NCBI GenBank assembly: GCA_003218345.1
Contig: QHNF01000091.1
Coordinates: 1 to 10,191 of the forward strand
Length of the DNA: 10,191 nt
Direction of reading: 5' to 3'
Source of the DNA: Verrucomicrobiota bacterium
GTDB lineage: Bacteria; Verrucomicrobiota; Verrucomicrobiia; Chthoniobacterales; UBA10450
The notes beneath the pieces are model-generated. The model was not told the origin of the DNA and ran no database searches. It saw only the letters and a list, made by a program, of their open reading frames with translations. The translations under genes and the position numbers were made by a program. Positions 1-6,345 of this stretch are shown here, in pieces (the stretch's first letter is position 1; the number at the start of each line of letters is the position of its first letter).

Positions 1-82
1 CCTCGAACCGCAGCACCTTAATCAGCGCGTTCCGATGCGCAACATCTTCACGTGCAAAAACGTTACCGACCACCGACAGCAT
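1..82 (-). CDS. Partial CDS of unknown function, N-terminus only
   Basis: An open frame starts at an ATG (82-80) and runs off the left edge after 27 residues (begins MLSVVGNVFAR). Its start lies 6 bases beyond the stop of the DUF2062 gene. A purine-rich stretch (GAGCGAGG) directly before the ATG could serve as a ribosome binding site, partly overlapping the upstream stop. The spacing suggests it is the third gene of the DUF72-DUF2062 transcript and translationally coupled. I do not recognise the family from 27 residues. It could also be a chance frame, but the Shine-Dalgarno-like sequence and tight spacing favour a real gene. Confidence 0.45.
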   Translation of the reverse strand, partial: MLSVVGNVFAREDVAHRNALIKVLRFE

Positions 83-88
83 CCTCGC

Positions 89-625
89 TCAGATCATTTC
101 CTCAGACGCCCGCGCGCGACTCAATAGCAATCGCATTACAAAATAGATGACGATCGCGGAAGGAATGGCGAGAAAGAGAGAGCCAACAAACGCGGGCCAA
201 AAAGTCGGCCAAACGACCCGTGAAAATACATGCCAATCTATGTAATCACGTAGCCCGAATTGGCGAAATCGTATGCGGTGCGCGACTGGACGATTCAGGC
301 TCCAGCACCCCAAATGGTATTCGGCAAAATAGATCGCGGGCATGGCCCAAATCACCACGTCGTGCAGCGTCACTGCAATCGCAGCTGCGATCTTATTACA
401 CCGGGAAATCCATGCCACACCGATCGACAACAACGTTTTAAGAGGATACAGCGGTGTGAATCCAAAGAAAATCCCGATGGCCGAGCCGAGTGCAATGGAG
501 TGCGGCGTGTCGGCGATTGTCATGAGGGTCATGTGATGTTTGCTGAGCCATTGCTTGAGATGCTTCAGCGATCTCGGCAGGCGCGGACCGTCGCTTGGGG
601 TAACAGGCAGATGTTGTTCCTGCAC
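89..625 (-). CDS. DUF2062 domain membrane protein
   Basis: This is a 178-residue membrane protein of the DUF2062 family. The hallmark is the block at residues ~40-70 (HSIALGSAIGIFFGFTPLYP, then LKTLLS), matching the family pattern of a glycine-rich membrane segment followed by a short turn and a second helix. Hydrophobic segments lie at about 45-75, 82-100 and 143-168, and the C-terminus is basic. The biochemical role of DUF2062 proteins is not established; members often sit near envelope or glycan genes. The start used is a GTG at 625-623. An internal ATG at about residue 32 is possible but would leave little before the first membrane segment. The gene begins 15 bases after the DUF72 stop and ends 6 bases before the next start, so the three look co-transcribed. 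Confidence 0.85.
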   Translation of the reverse strand: MQEQHLPVTPSDGPRLPRSLKHLKQWLSKHHMTLMTIADTPHSIALGSAIGIFFGFTPLYPLKTLLSIGVAWISRCNKIAAAIAVTLHDVVIWAMPAIYFAEYHLGCWSLNRPVAHRIRFRQFGLRDYIDWHVFSRVVWPTFWPAFVGSLFLAIPSAIVIYFVMRLLLSRARASEEMI

Positions 626-640
626 GACGGAAATTCTAAT

Positions 641-1603
641 CTAAAACAGCTCCGGCGTCTGTGGCGGTGTCTTGACGATTTGACCCAGTGCCTTGCGCAA
701 GCGAAGCGCCGCGCGCGGCGCATAATCGAGATTGTTGTTGTTGAAAATCACATGCAGCTCATGTGCTTCTCGCGCCAGCTTCTTGTTGCGCTCTGCGACT
801 TCCGCGATCTCATTGTCGCTATAGTCATAATCGAAACGTGCGGCCACCGTCTTGCCCGTGAGGTAACCTTTCGCGTTGCGTCCATGTAGCCGCAGATATG
901 CGACGTTCGAGTTCGTCACCTCGTCCACGTCGGACGGCATGACCATGAAATGATCCGACACAGGCGCATCCACATTCACAAAAGCTGCATGATGCTTTCG
1001 CATGAAATCAATCGTCGATTCCAATTGATCTTCGATTGCCCAATTACGGTTTCGAAATTCAATCGCAAGCTCGTAATCGCCCAGCATGTCGATCAACGAC
1101 TCGAGCTCGCCTAGTTCGTGTTTCCGTGGAGAAAATGCGGGCGAGAGTTGCAGAAGCAATACGCCCAGCTTTCCAGCATCGGCAAAAATCGACATCGAGC
1201 GCAGAAAATCTTTGAGCAGCGCTTCCTGCAAATCCGGCGTCGATTTTGCGTTACCTTTCGAATCCGTCTCTGCACGCCTTTGCAAGTCCGGTGGCAACAG
1301 CTTCGCCGGTGTCGAATGAAACGAAAACAGTTGATGGAACTTTACGTCGAACGTGAATTCATCCGGCGTTGCCGCGCACCAGCGCTCAATCATTCTCGGT
1401 TCGGGCACAGAATAAAACGTCGAGTTCACCTCGACCATTTCGAAGTGCTGCGCGTACCAACTGAGCCGTTCCCCAGCCGGCATCTTCTTCGGATACCAAC
1501 GCTCGACAAAACCGGGATCCGACCAGCTAGCCGTTCCGACGAGAATTTTTCCGCCTTTCGAACGAATCGAACCTTTTCGAAGCACGCGATACAGGGACAA
1601 CAA
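641..1603 (-). CDS. DUF72 family protein (YecE-like TIM barrel)
   Basis: This 320-residue protein has the full DUF72 (PF01904) signature: ILVGTASWSDPGF near the N-terminus, then WYPKKMPAGERLSWYAQHFEMVEVNSTFY in sections, the FTFDVKFHQLFSFHSTP strand region at ~85-100, LGVLLLQLSPAF at ~145, the LAIEFRNRNW block at ~178, a VNVDAP block at ~210 and YLRLHGRN at ~237. The C-terminal HVIFNNNN motif is also typical. The family forms a TIM-barrel fold; its catalytic role is unproven. Length is slightly above the usual ~240-300. The start is uncertain: no ATG precedes the conserved core, leaving TTG at 1603-1601 (used here) or GTG at 1585-1583, and neither has a clear ribosome binding site. It is the first gene of the leftward run that continues with DUF2062. 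Confidence 0.9.
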   Translation of the reverse strand: MLSLYRVLRKGSIRSKGGKILVGTASWSDPGFVERWYPKKMPAGERLSWYAQHFEMVEVNSTFYSVPEPRMIERWCAATPDEFTFDVKFHQLFSFHSTPAKLLPPDLQRRAETDSKGNAKSTPDLQEALLKDFLRSMSIFADAGKLGVLLLQLSPAFSPRKHELGELESLIDMLGDYELAIEFRNRNWAIEDQLESTIDFMRKHHAAFVNVDAPVSDHFMVMPSDVDEVTNSNVAYLRLHGRNAKGYLTGKTVAARFDYDYSDNEIAEVAERNKKLAREAHELHVIFNNNNLDYAPRAALRLRKALGQIVKTPPQTPELF

Positions 1604-1653
1604 GTGGTGCAGAAATCAAACCTGGCTGCGCGTAAAGAAAGGCAGAAATCACG

Positions 1654-1676
1654 TTCCCAATATCCAGAAATGGGAA
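1654..1676. repeat. Short inverted repeat downstream of the tRNA remnant
   Basis: TTCCCA (1654-1659) and TGGGAA (1671-1676) form a 6-bp stem with an 11-base loop. It lies downstream of the GIY-YIG gene and tRNA remnant on the minus strand and just upstream of the DUF72 gene. A pyrimidine-rich stretch follows on the minus strand but there is no clean T run, so a terminator role is only possible. Confidence 0.3.
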
Positions 1677-1707
1677 ATTGGTTGGGGGGCGGGATTTGAA
1701 CCCGCGG
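1674..1707 (-). repeat. Degenerate copy of the tRNA-fMet 3' end (att-like direct repeat)
   Basis: These 34 bases repeat the last part of the intact tRNA-fMet (1999-2033, same orientation). They include the T-arm (GCGGG TTCAAAT CCCGC), the acceptor 3' strand, CCA, and six bases beyond it (AATTTC). The only difference is a missing G in the acceptor strand (position 71 of the tRNA), which leaves 10 instead of 11 bases after the T-stem. No matching 5' half lies upstream, because the GIY-YIG gene occupies that space. It is therefore a non-functional tRNA remnant and reads as the distal direct repeat of an insertion at the tRNA 3' end. Confidence 0.85.
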
Positions 1708-1723
1708 TCCAGCAGTCGCGGGA

Positions 1724-1988
1724 TTATGTGCCCGGTCGTCGTACACCGGTCAATCGATAAAATCCGACGCCTCCTTTTTGCCGCTTAATAATAAGTTCGA
1801 GTTTCCGAGCTTCCGAGAGATGCAGCAATCCGCTCTGCCAAACTGATTTCCAAGGCCCCTTGCCCTTTGTCCATCTTGAGGTACCGGAATTATGCTGCTT
1901 GATTCTGCGCGCAACATCATCGGACAATCCGACGTAAAACTTTCCTTCGCGATTTTGGAGGATGTAGACCCGGATAAGTTGCCGGCAT
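1724..1988 (-). pseudogene. Small GIY-YIG nuclease (YhbQ/Slx1-like) with disrupted 5' end
   Basis: The frame ending at TAA 1726-1724 encodes a single-domain GIY-YIG nuclease. Visible motifs are VYIL (the GIY half), FYVGL (the YIG half), the arginine pair of DVARRI followed by HNSG, KGPW, and SEARKLE, whose last Glu is the expected metal ligand. All catalytic positions appear intact. The conserved domain begins about 16 codons upstream of the first in-frame start (TTG 1927), so that start would remove the GIY half. An ATG at 1988-1986 reaches the domain only if one G is removed from the GGG at about 1970-1972, giving an 87-residue protein starting MPATYPVYILQ. This is either a real frameshift or a sequencing error. 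The gene sits between tRNA-fMet and a copy of its 3' end. The role is inferred as DNA cleavage, possibly linked to mobility. Confidence 0.8.
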
Positions 1989-1998
1989 GCGGCACTAA

Positions 1999-2033
1999 GA
2001 AATTGGTTGCGGGGGCGGGATTTGAACCCGCGG
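1999..2033 (-). repeat. Proximal copy of the tRNA-fMet 3'-end direct repeat
   Basis: This is the intact partner of the remnant at 1674-1707: the T-arm, acceptor strand and CCA of tRNA-fMet plus six further bases. The two copies are in direct orientation and 325 bp apart, enclosing only the GIY-YIG gene. Placed in att-site terms, this copy preserves the working tRNA and the other is the displaced end that has begun to drift. Confidence 0.8.
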
Positions 2034-2080
2034 CCTTCAGGTTATGAGCCTGACGAGCTACCAGGCTGCTCCACCCCGCG
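2004..2080 (-). tRNA. tRNA-fMet(CAU), initiator
   Basis: This is a 77-nt cloverleaf with encoded CCA: acceptor CGCGGGG/CCCCGCA, D-stem GAGC/GCTC, anticodon stem TCAGG/CCTGA with loop CTCATAA (anticodon CAT at 2046-2044), T-arm GCGGG TTCAAAT CCCGC, discriminator A. Two features mark it as the initiator: position 1 is C facing A72, so the first acceptor pair is unpaired (the formylation determinant), and the D-stem carries the 11:24 pair A:U. The anticodon stem has A29:U41 rather than the usual third G:C pair of initiators. The 3' end is duplicated downstream next to a GIY-YIG gene. Confidence 0.97.
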
Positions 2081-2120
2081 CTTTATTTATGTCGAGAAAC
2101 GCGACTAAAGCAAATTGAAA
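2081..2120 (-). promoter_or_regulatory. Possible promoter for tRNA-fMet
   Basis: On the minus strand a TTGCTT followed after 16 bases by CATAAA (2091-2086) lies so that transcription would start at or just before the first base of the tRNA. The -35 match is poor (3 of 6), so this is a tentative call based mainly on position and AT-richness. Confidence 0.3.
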
Positions 2121-2132
2121 AAGCAATTCTGA

Positions 2133-2150
2133 GTGAAGCGAATTCTTCAC
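2133..2150. repeat. Short perfect inverted repeat upstream of tRNA-fMet
   Basis: GTGAAG (2133-2138) and CTTCAC (2145-2150) surround a 6-base spacer, CGAATT. No T run follows on either strand. It lies 53 bases upstream of the tRNA and could be an operator-like site or chance. Confidence 0.25.
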
Positions 2151-2161
2151 ACCGAACGATA

Positions 2162-2182
2162 TGGCTCCAGCGGTAGGATTCG
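2162..2182 (-). repeat. Orphan 3' end of tRNA-Asn
   Basis: Twenty-one consecutive bases are identical to the 3' end of the complete tRNA-Asn at 6033-6053: part of the T-loop, the 3' T-stem strand, the acceptor 3' strand, the discriminator G and CCA. Identity stops in the T-loop (2183 onward), and the sequence beyond CCA is unrelated to that at the intact locus. No tRNA 5' half is present. A 21-base identity ending exactly at CCA is very unlikely by chance. It looks like a residual attachment-site half or another tRNA-linked rearrangement scar. Confidence 0.8.
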
Positions 2183-2442
2183 GCTGTATCTTCCCTGCGG
2201 TTGATGCGATTTAAACAGATTTTAGCTGGGTAATCAAGCAAACTCCGCGACTACTCGTGCGAGCTGTTTTACTGCAATTTGCTGGCAGGTCGACGTACGT
2301 CCATGCGCAGTTCGTTGACTCCAGTCTTTGTACGAAAAGGCTATCAGAAGGCGTGAGAAGGCGTGATGCCGAGGCTCACCTTTAGCTAATTCTTTATCGC
2401 GGTCGTCGCCTCCAACATCGATCTGGCTGCCCAGAAGCGAGC
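2183..2442. other. Non-coding stretch between tRNA remnants and the amidotransferase gene
   Basis: No supported gene lies here. The only structure noted is a perfect tandem duplication of a 10-mer, AGAAGGCGTG, at 2346-2355 and 2356-2365. No clear terminator for the leftward amidotransferase gene (stop at 2443) was seen. Confidence 0.6.
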
Positions 2443-4332
2443 TTAGGTCGCGTGGTTACGGAACCACGCCATGAAACAAAGCAGCGGGTAAATATGCTTG
2501 CGGTGATCTCGCTGCTCCTGAAAATGTTCAGTGAGGATTTGCCGCACGAAGCTTGCGTCGAAGAGGCCGGTCTCAGCGAGGGCTGCGGGAGAACAGAGTT
2601 CCTCGATGGTGTCTCGCATGTTGTGGTTCAGCCACACCGCGACAGGCATCATGAATCCCGTCTTGCGCCGGTGAATGATCTCATTTGGTAAGAGGCGACG
2701 GACCGCTCGCTTCAAAACATACTTGGTCGTTAGGCCACGCAATTTATCTGCGGGTTGAATTCGGGACGCATATTCGACTACGTCACGATCTAAAAAAGGC
2801 GCCCGCACTTCCAGCGAATGCGCCATGCTTGCGCGGTCCACTTTCAGCAGGACATTGTCCTGAAGATAAAGTTTCATGCACAAGTATTGCAGCCGCTGAA
2901 AGTTTCCCTTCAAACCGCTTTGTCGAATGTGCGCCGAGATGTCTTCGAAGGCATCCTCGCGCAGGAGACGCTGCTGTAAGTCAGCGGACAAGAGTTGTTT
3001 CTTCTCCAAGTTGCCGCAGCAGCCCATCCACAAGAGAAAGCGTACTTCTGGCGAGAGCCCGAGGCCTTTGACGAACTGCTGCATCAGAAACTCAACGCTA
3101 GCGTAACGATGCGAAACCGGCAGCCGTTGGACGAACGGACGGAGCCAATCGCGCCAACCAAGGGGCAAGAACGAAAGGTTCTCCACCACCTTGTGAGCCT
3201 GGAAAGCCGGATAGCCGGCGAACAATTCATCCGCGCCATCCCCCGCCAGAACAACCTTCACATGTTTTGCAGCTAATCGACTGAGCACGTAAGTAGGAAT
3301 GATCGAGGCGTCGGCAATCGGTTCGTGGAGTGAACGCATAATCTGCGGAAATAGCTCCGCTGCGTGGCTCAAAGTCAGGATCTCCTCGTGATGCTCGGTT
3401 CCCAAGAGTGCCGCAACTCGCCGCGCATACGGAGACTCGTCATAACTCGGATGATCGAACCCGATCGAGAAACTGTGCAACCGGTCGCCGGATTGTTCCG
3501 TGGCGAGCGCGGTGACAGTGCTCGAATCGAGACCGCCAGAGAGAAGCAAGCCGACGGGCACATCGCTGCGCAGCCGCTTCGTTACCGAATCACGCAGGAT
3601 GGCAAGCAGATCCTCGGCCCATTCATCGACGTTGCGGTCGCTCACTGGGTTGTCGTCGAGCGGGATGTCCCAATAGCGATTCTTGTGCAGACCGTTCCGA
3701 TTGAAGAAGAGATAGCCGCCAGGTTCCAGCTTATGAACGTCTTCGAAAATCGTGTGCGGTGCCGGAATGTAACCGTACGTGAAATATTTACTGACCGAGA
3801 GGGCGTTCAGACGGCGATCGACGCGGGGATGTACGAGCAGTGCTTTGAGTTCCGAAGCAAAGATCAGTTCGCGGCCGCGCACGCAGTAATAAAGCGGTTT
3901 GATGCCGATGCGATCGCGCGCCAGAAATAACCGTTCTTCCTCACGGTCCCAAATCGCGACCGCAAACATCCCGTTGCAACGCTGAAGAGCCTGCACACCG
4001 TCGAGCGCGAATTGATTCAGCAACACCTCGGTATCCGATTGTGTGCGGAAAACGCATCCGCGCCGTTCGAGTTCGGCGCGAAGTTCGAGGTAATTATAAA
4101 CTTCGCCGTTATAGACGATGTGATAGCGTTCGTCGTTCGTGCACATCGGCTGCGCGCCACCCGCGAGATCGATGATACTTAGTCGCCGGTGACCAAGCGC
4201 GATTCCAGGTGCGACATGAAACCCTTCGCCGTCTGGTCCGCGCGGCGTCAGCGGCGACGTCATGCGCCGGATCAATTTTTCGACATCAGCGGATTGCTCG
4301 TGGAGCTGAGTGAACCCTGCGATTCCACACAT
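2443..4332 (-). CDS. asnB: Asparagine synthase (glutamine-hydrolysing) / AsnB-type amidotransferase
   Basis: This 629-residue, two-domain enzyme transfers ammonia from glutamine to an ATP-activated (adenylated) carboxylate, classically aspartate. The class-II glutaminase domain spans ~2-200: the nucleophile Cys2 in MCGIAGF, the ALGHRRLSIIDL block (~45-56), YNGEVYNY (~74-81) and the SDTEVLL region (~99-105). The synthetase domain follows from ~235, with the pyrophosphate loop LLSGGLDSS (263-271) and the AGDGADELFAGY block (363-374). Both active sites look intact, and the start is fixed because Cys2 must follow the initiator Met. The HTIFEDVHKLEPGGYL region and length resemble amidotransferases in exopolysaccharide and exosortase loci, so a surface-glycan substrate instead of free aspartate is possible. 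It is divergent from a GT39 gene, with only about 90 bases between the starts. Leftward shadow frames are not genes. Confidence 0.93.
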   Translation of the reverse strand: MCGIAGFTQLHEQSADVEKLIRRMTSPLTPRGPDGEGFHVAPGIALGHRRLSIIDLAGGAQPMCTNDERYHIVYNGEVYNYLELRAELERRGCVFRTQSDTEVLLNQFALDGVQALQRCNGMFAVAIWDREEERLFLARDRIGIKPLYYCVRGRELIFASELKALLVHPRVDRRLNALSVSKYFTYGYIPAPHTIFEDVHKLEPGGYLFFNRNGLHKNRYWDIPLDDNPVSDRNVDEWAEDLLAILRDSVTKRLRSDVPVGLLLSGGLDSSTVTALATEQSGDRLHSFSIGFDHPSYDESPYARRVAALLGTEHHEEILTLSHAAELFPQIMRSLHEPIADASIIPTYVLSRLAAKHVKVVLAGDGADELFAGYPAFQAHKVVENLSFLPLGWRDWLRPFVQRLPVSHRYASVEFLMQQFVKGLGLSPEVRFLLWMGCCGNLEKKQLLSADLQQRLLREDAFEDISAHIRQSGLKGNFQRLQYLCMKLYLQDNVLLKVDRASMAHSLEVRAPFLDRDVVEYASRIQPADKLRGLTTKYVLKRAVRRLLPNEIIHRRKTGFMMPVAVWLNHNMRDTIEELCSPAALAETGLFDASFVRQILTEHFQEQRDHRKHIYPLLCFMAWFRNHAT

Positions 4333-4423
4333 GTTTTACGAATCCGCTCGTTGCCGTAAACTCTCTCGCATGAAAGTAGTGCCCCAGTCATAAGTAGCAA
4401 TCAGCCGTTTGCAAGATCGTCGA
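4333..4423. promoter_or_regulatory. Divergent intergenic region between asnB-like gene and GT39 gene
   Basis: The 91 bases separating the two opposite start codons must hold both promoters, unless one gene is transcribed from within the other. No convincing -35/-10 pair or strong Shine-Dalgarno sequence could be picked out on either strand. Confidence 0.4.
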
Positions 4424-5920
4424 ATGGGCACGGACAGGTCATGGGCAGAAAATCTTTTGGAGAGTCCGCGTACGATTTGGGTGATCAGTGCGTTCGTCTT
4501 TTGCATGTTTGCCGTAACCAATCTGCCGTGGCAGCTGGACGATTACGACCAGGGGCAGCAGGCGTTTACTTCGTTCGAGATGATCAGGGAAGGCCACTGG
4601 TTCTTCCAGCGGACCGCGCATGAAAAGATTGCGCAAAAACCTCCACTCGTTGGTTGGGCTTCGGCTGCGGTCTTTGGTGTCACCAGATCGTGGGATATTG
4701 CGTGGCGGCTTCCTTCATTTCTGACGGCATTGGTACTGGCGGCCATTTTATTCCGCGCGGCGAATGCCGCTTACGGAACGGCCCCAGCCGTGATCGCCTT
4801 GGGCGCGTTTGGTTTGAATTTGTTGAGCGTGCGCCTTGCGACCTTGGTGCGTACCGACATGCCGCTCGCGCTGGTGATCTTTCTGGCCGGACTCTTGATC
4901 TGGCAAAAAATTCGTGCTGGCGGGTCGTGGCACCTGCACGAACGATGGGAAATGTTCGCCCTGCTTACAATTTCCATGTTCATAAAAGGGCCGATCGTCT
5001 TCGCATTTTTACTTCCTGGTATCGTGCTGTTTCAATGGCTCGCCGCAAAACGGAGAGGGGCAGCCGCGTGGTGCGGTTGGTGGCCATGGATTGCATCGCT
5101 CGCCTTGTTTTCGGTGTGGGTAATCTGTGGCATCAAGTTCGTTCCGGGCTTTTATGAGCAGGTCGTTATAAAGGAATTTCTAGGCCGGTTTAGCGAGACT
5201 GTGCATCGCTCGCAACCGGTGCTTTTTTATTTCCCGCACCTGCTGCATAAATTTGCGCCTTGGAGCGTGCTGATGCTCGCGCTCGGCTTCGTGTCGTTCC
5301 GCCGCGAACGCTGGGGAATTCGCAATCTCCTTCACCAGACAACACCCGATGTCTTCTGGCTGATTTGCTGGAGCTTGGGCGGTTTGATCGTGATGTCGCT
5401 GGTTCCGTCGAAACGCGTCGATCGCATTTACCCTGTTGTGCCGACGCTTTGCTTGCTGCTCGCCGCCCAGATCGCCGGCAGCTTGCGAATAAGGCAAACT
5501 CGCGACCGCATCCTGCAGTGGAGTGCTGCGGCACTGCTCTTCTCGATGGTGTTTACTGGTGGCTATACGGCCGCAAGAGTCCTGTCCAATTATCGCGACC
5601 ATGCCGATCATCTCGAGGTTTTCTGCCGCGCGGTAAATGAACAAGCTATCGCAAATCATTGGCGTTACGAAGTTATTTCCGGCCATAGCGGAGGCTACGA
5701 TGGTATGCTGCTCTACTTGCAGAAACCGCATTTTCTCAAGCCGAGTGAGGCGGTCCAGGAATGGAACGCCTCAGCCCTCGACGCGCTCCTCGTGCCCAAG
5801 GATACAATGTCAGAATTGATGCCCGAGCTACAGGACGCGACCATCGCGCCACTCCGGTCAGTTGATAGAAAGACCGATCCACAAATCGGATATTTATTAG
5901 TCACGCGGCGGGCCGACTGA
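4424..5920 (+). CDS. GT39/ArnT-like membrane glycosyltransferase (PMT_2 family)
   Basis: This is a ~498-residue polytopic inner-membrane protein. After the first membrane helix (TIWVISAFVFCMFAVTNLPW) the extracytoplasmic loop has the family pattern: acidic LDDYDQGQQAF, then EMIREGHWFF, then KPPLVGW before the next helix. This is the PMT_2/ArnT layout in which an acidic residue of loop 1 acts in catalysis with a polyprenyl-phosphate sugar donor. Roughly ten further hydrophobic segments follow, with a soluble C-terminal tail of ~100 residues. The acceptor (lipid A, protein or a glycan) cannot be told from sequence. I chose the ATG at 4424; a TTG at 4409 in the same frame would add five residues. 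Neither has a strong ribosome binding site. It faces away from the asnB-like gene and ends about 110 bases before the convergent tRNA-Asn. Confidence 0.85.
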   Translation: MGTDRSWAENLLESPRTIWVISAFVFCMFAVTNLPWQLDDYDQGQQAFTSFEMIREGHWFFQRTAHEKIAQKPPLVGWASAAVFGVTRSWDIAWRLPSFLTALVLAAILFRAANAAYGTAPAVIALGAFGLNLLSVRLATLVRTDMPLALVIFLAGLLIWQKIRAGGSWHLHERWEMFALLTISMFIKGPIVFAFLLPGIVLFQWLAAKRRGAAAWCGWWPWIASLALFSVWVICGIKFVPGFYEQVVIKEFLGRFSETVHRSQPVLFYFPHLLHKFAPWSVLMLALGFVSFRRERWGIRNLLHQTTPDVFWLICWSLGGLIVMSLVPSKRVDRIYPVVPTLCLLLAAQIAGSLRIRQTRDRILQWSAAALLFSMVFTGGYTAARVLSNYRDHADHLEVFCRAVNEQAIANHWRYEVISGHSGGYDGMLLYLQKPHFLKPSEAVQEWNASALDALLVPKDTMSELMPELQDATIAPLRSVDRKTDPQIGYLLVTRRAD

Positions 5921-5981
5921 GACTTAATTTGTCGATTGTTTCGCCGATGTGGGTTTGATAATTTTGCTTTGAGGATAACAG

Positions 5982-6016
5982 AGCGATCTCTTCTGTCTTG
6001 AGCTGGGGAGATCGCT
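5982..6016. terminator. Long inverted repeat between convergent GT39 gene and tRNA-Asn
   Basis: AGCGATCTC (5982-5990) and GAGATCGCT (6008-6016) form a perfect 9-bp stem with a 17-base loop. It lies between the 3' ends of the rightward GT39 gene and the leftward tRNA-Asn, where a bidirectional terminator would be expected. There is no T run directly after the stem on either strand, so it is not a textbook intrinsic terminator. Confidence 0.4.
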
Positions 6017-6032
6017 GACCGACTTCAAAATT

Positions 6033-6107
6033 TGGCTCCAGCGGTAGGATTCGAACCTACGACCAATCGGTTAACAGCCGACCGCTCTACCACTGAGCTA
6101 CGCTGGA
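6033..6107 (-). tRNA. tRNA-Asn(GUU)
   Basis: This is a 75-nt cloverleaf with encoded CCA: acceptor TCCAGCG/CGCTGGA, D-arm GCTC AGTGGTA GAGC, anticodon stem GTCGG/CCGAT with loop CTGTTAA (anticodon GTT at 6075-6073), T-arm GTAGG TTCGAAT CCTAC, discriminator G. All stems pair; the lowest anticodon-stem pair is G:U. A 21-base piece of its 3' end recurs at 2162-2182. Confidence 0.98.
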
Positions 6108-6345
6108 TCGTTCTTACCCGTGCAGCTGCGGGGAGCGTATATCTTGCCTACACTGTGTCAGAGGGCAAGTTTCTGCTTTGCCGCCAGTCTTCTTCACAAA
6201 ACAAATCGCTGGAAAGATAAACGAGCTGCGTCGATTAGTCAGCTTCACGTTCATCGGCCAGTACAGAACTACGAACTAAAAAGGTGCTCCAAATACAACC
6301 GTTGTAACCGTTCGAATCGAACTGCTGTCTTTATACGGGTATCCG
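6108..6345. promoter_or_regulatory. Divergent intergenic region, tRNA-Asn / membrane glycosyltransferase
   Basis: This 238-base gap must carry the leftward tRNA-Asn promoter and probably the promoter of the rightward gene at 6346. On the minus strand, the AT-rich GATATA at about 6145-6138 lies some 30 bases before the tRNA start and could be its -10 element, but no well-spaced -35 is present. The same area contains CTTGCC (6143-6148) and GGCAAG (6164-6169) as an inverted repeat. The heptamer AACCGTT occurs twice near 6297-6312. No small gene is supported. Confidence 0.35.

Noticed and set aside
260..889. 209-residue plus-strand ORF
   Set aside because: It lies antisense to the DUF2062 and DUF72 genes, has no recognisable family, and its composition is that of a shadow frame.
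1118..1699. 193-residue plus-strand ORF
   Set aside because: Antisense to the DUF72 coding region and running into the tRNA remnant; arginine-rich shadow sequence with no domain.
1426..1746. Minus-strand ORF encoding RAHNPATAGPRVQIPPPNQF and onward
   Set aside because: This is a read-through translation of the tRNA T-arm remnant and out-of-frame DUF72 sequence. Such peptides are a known annotation artefact of tRNA 3' ends.
1750..1995. 81-residue minus-strand ORF starting at the GTG beside tRNA-fMet
   Set aside because: It is the wrong frame across the GIY-YIG domain. Its start region matters only as the likely original start joined by a frameshift.
2346..2365. Tandem 10-mer AGAAGGCGTG x2 as a CRISPR or regulatory repeat
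   Set aside because: Only two adjacent copies with no spacer; a simple small duplication.
3364..3930. 188-residue plus-strand ORF
   Set aside because: Antisense to the strongly supported asnB-like gene.
5180..5731. 183-residue minus-strand ORF
   Set aside because: Antisense to the GT39 gene; no recognisable domain.
6143..6169. CTTGCC/GGCAAG inverted repeat as a terminator
   Set aside because: It lies upstream of both flanking genes (tRNA-Asn and the 6346 gene diverge), with no T tract, so a terminator makes no sense here.
6310..6322. GTTCGAATCGAAC resembling a T-loop
   Set aside because: Only the generic T-loop core matches. No stem partners, acceptor or CCA surround it, unlike the two real tRNA remnants.
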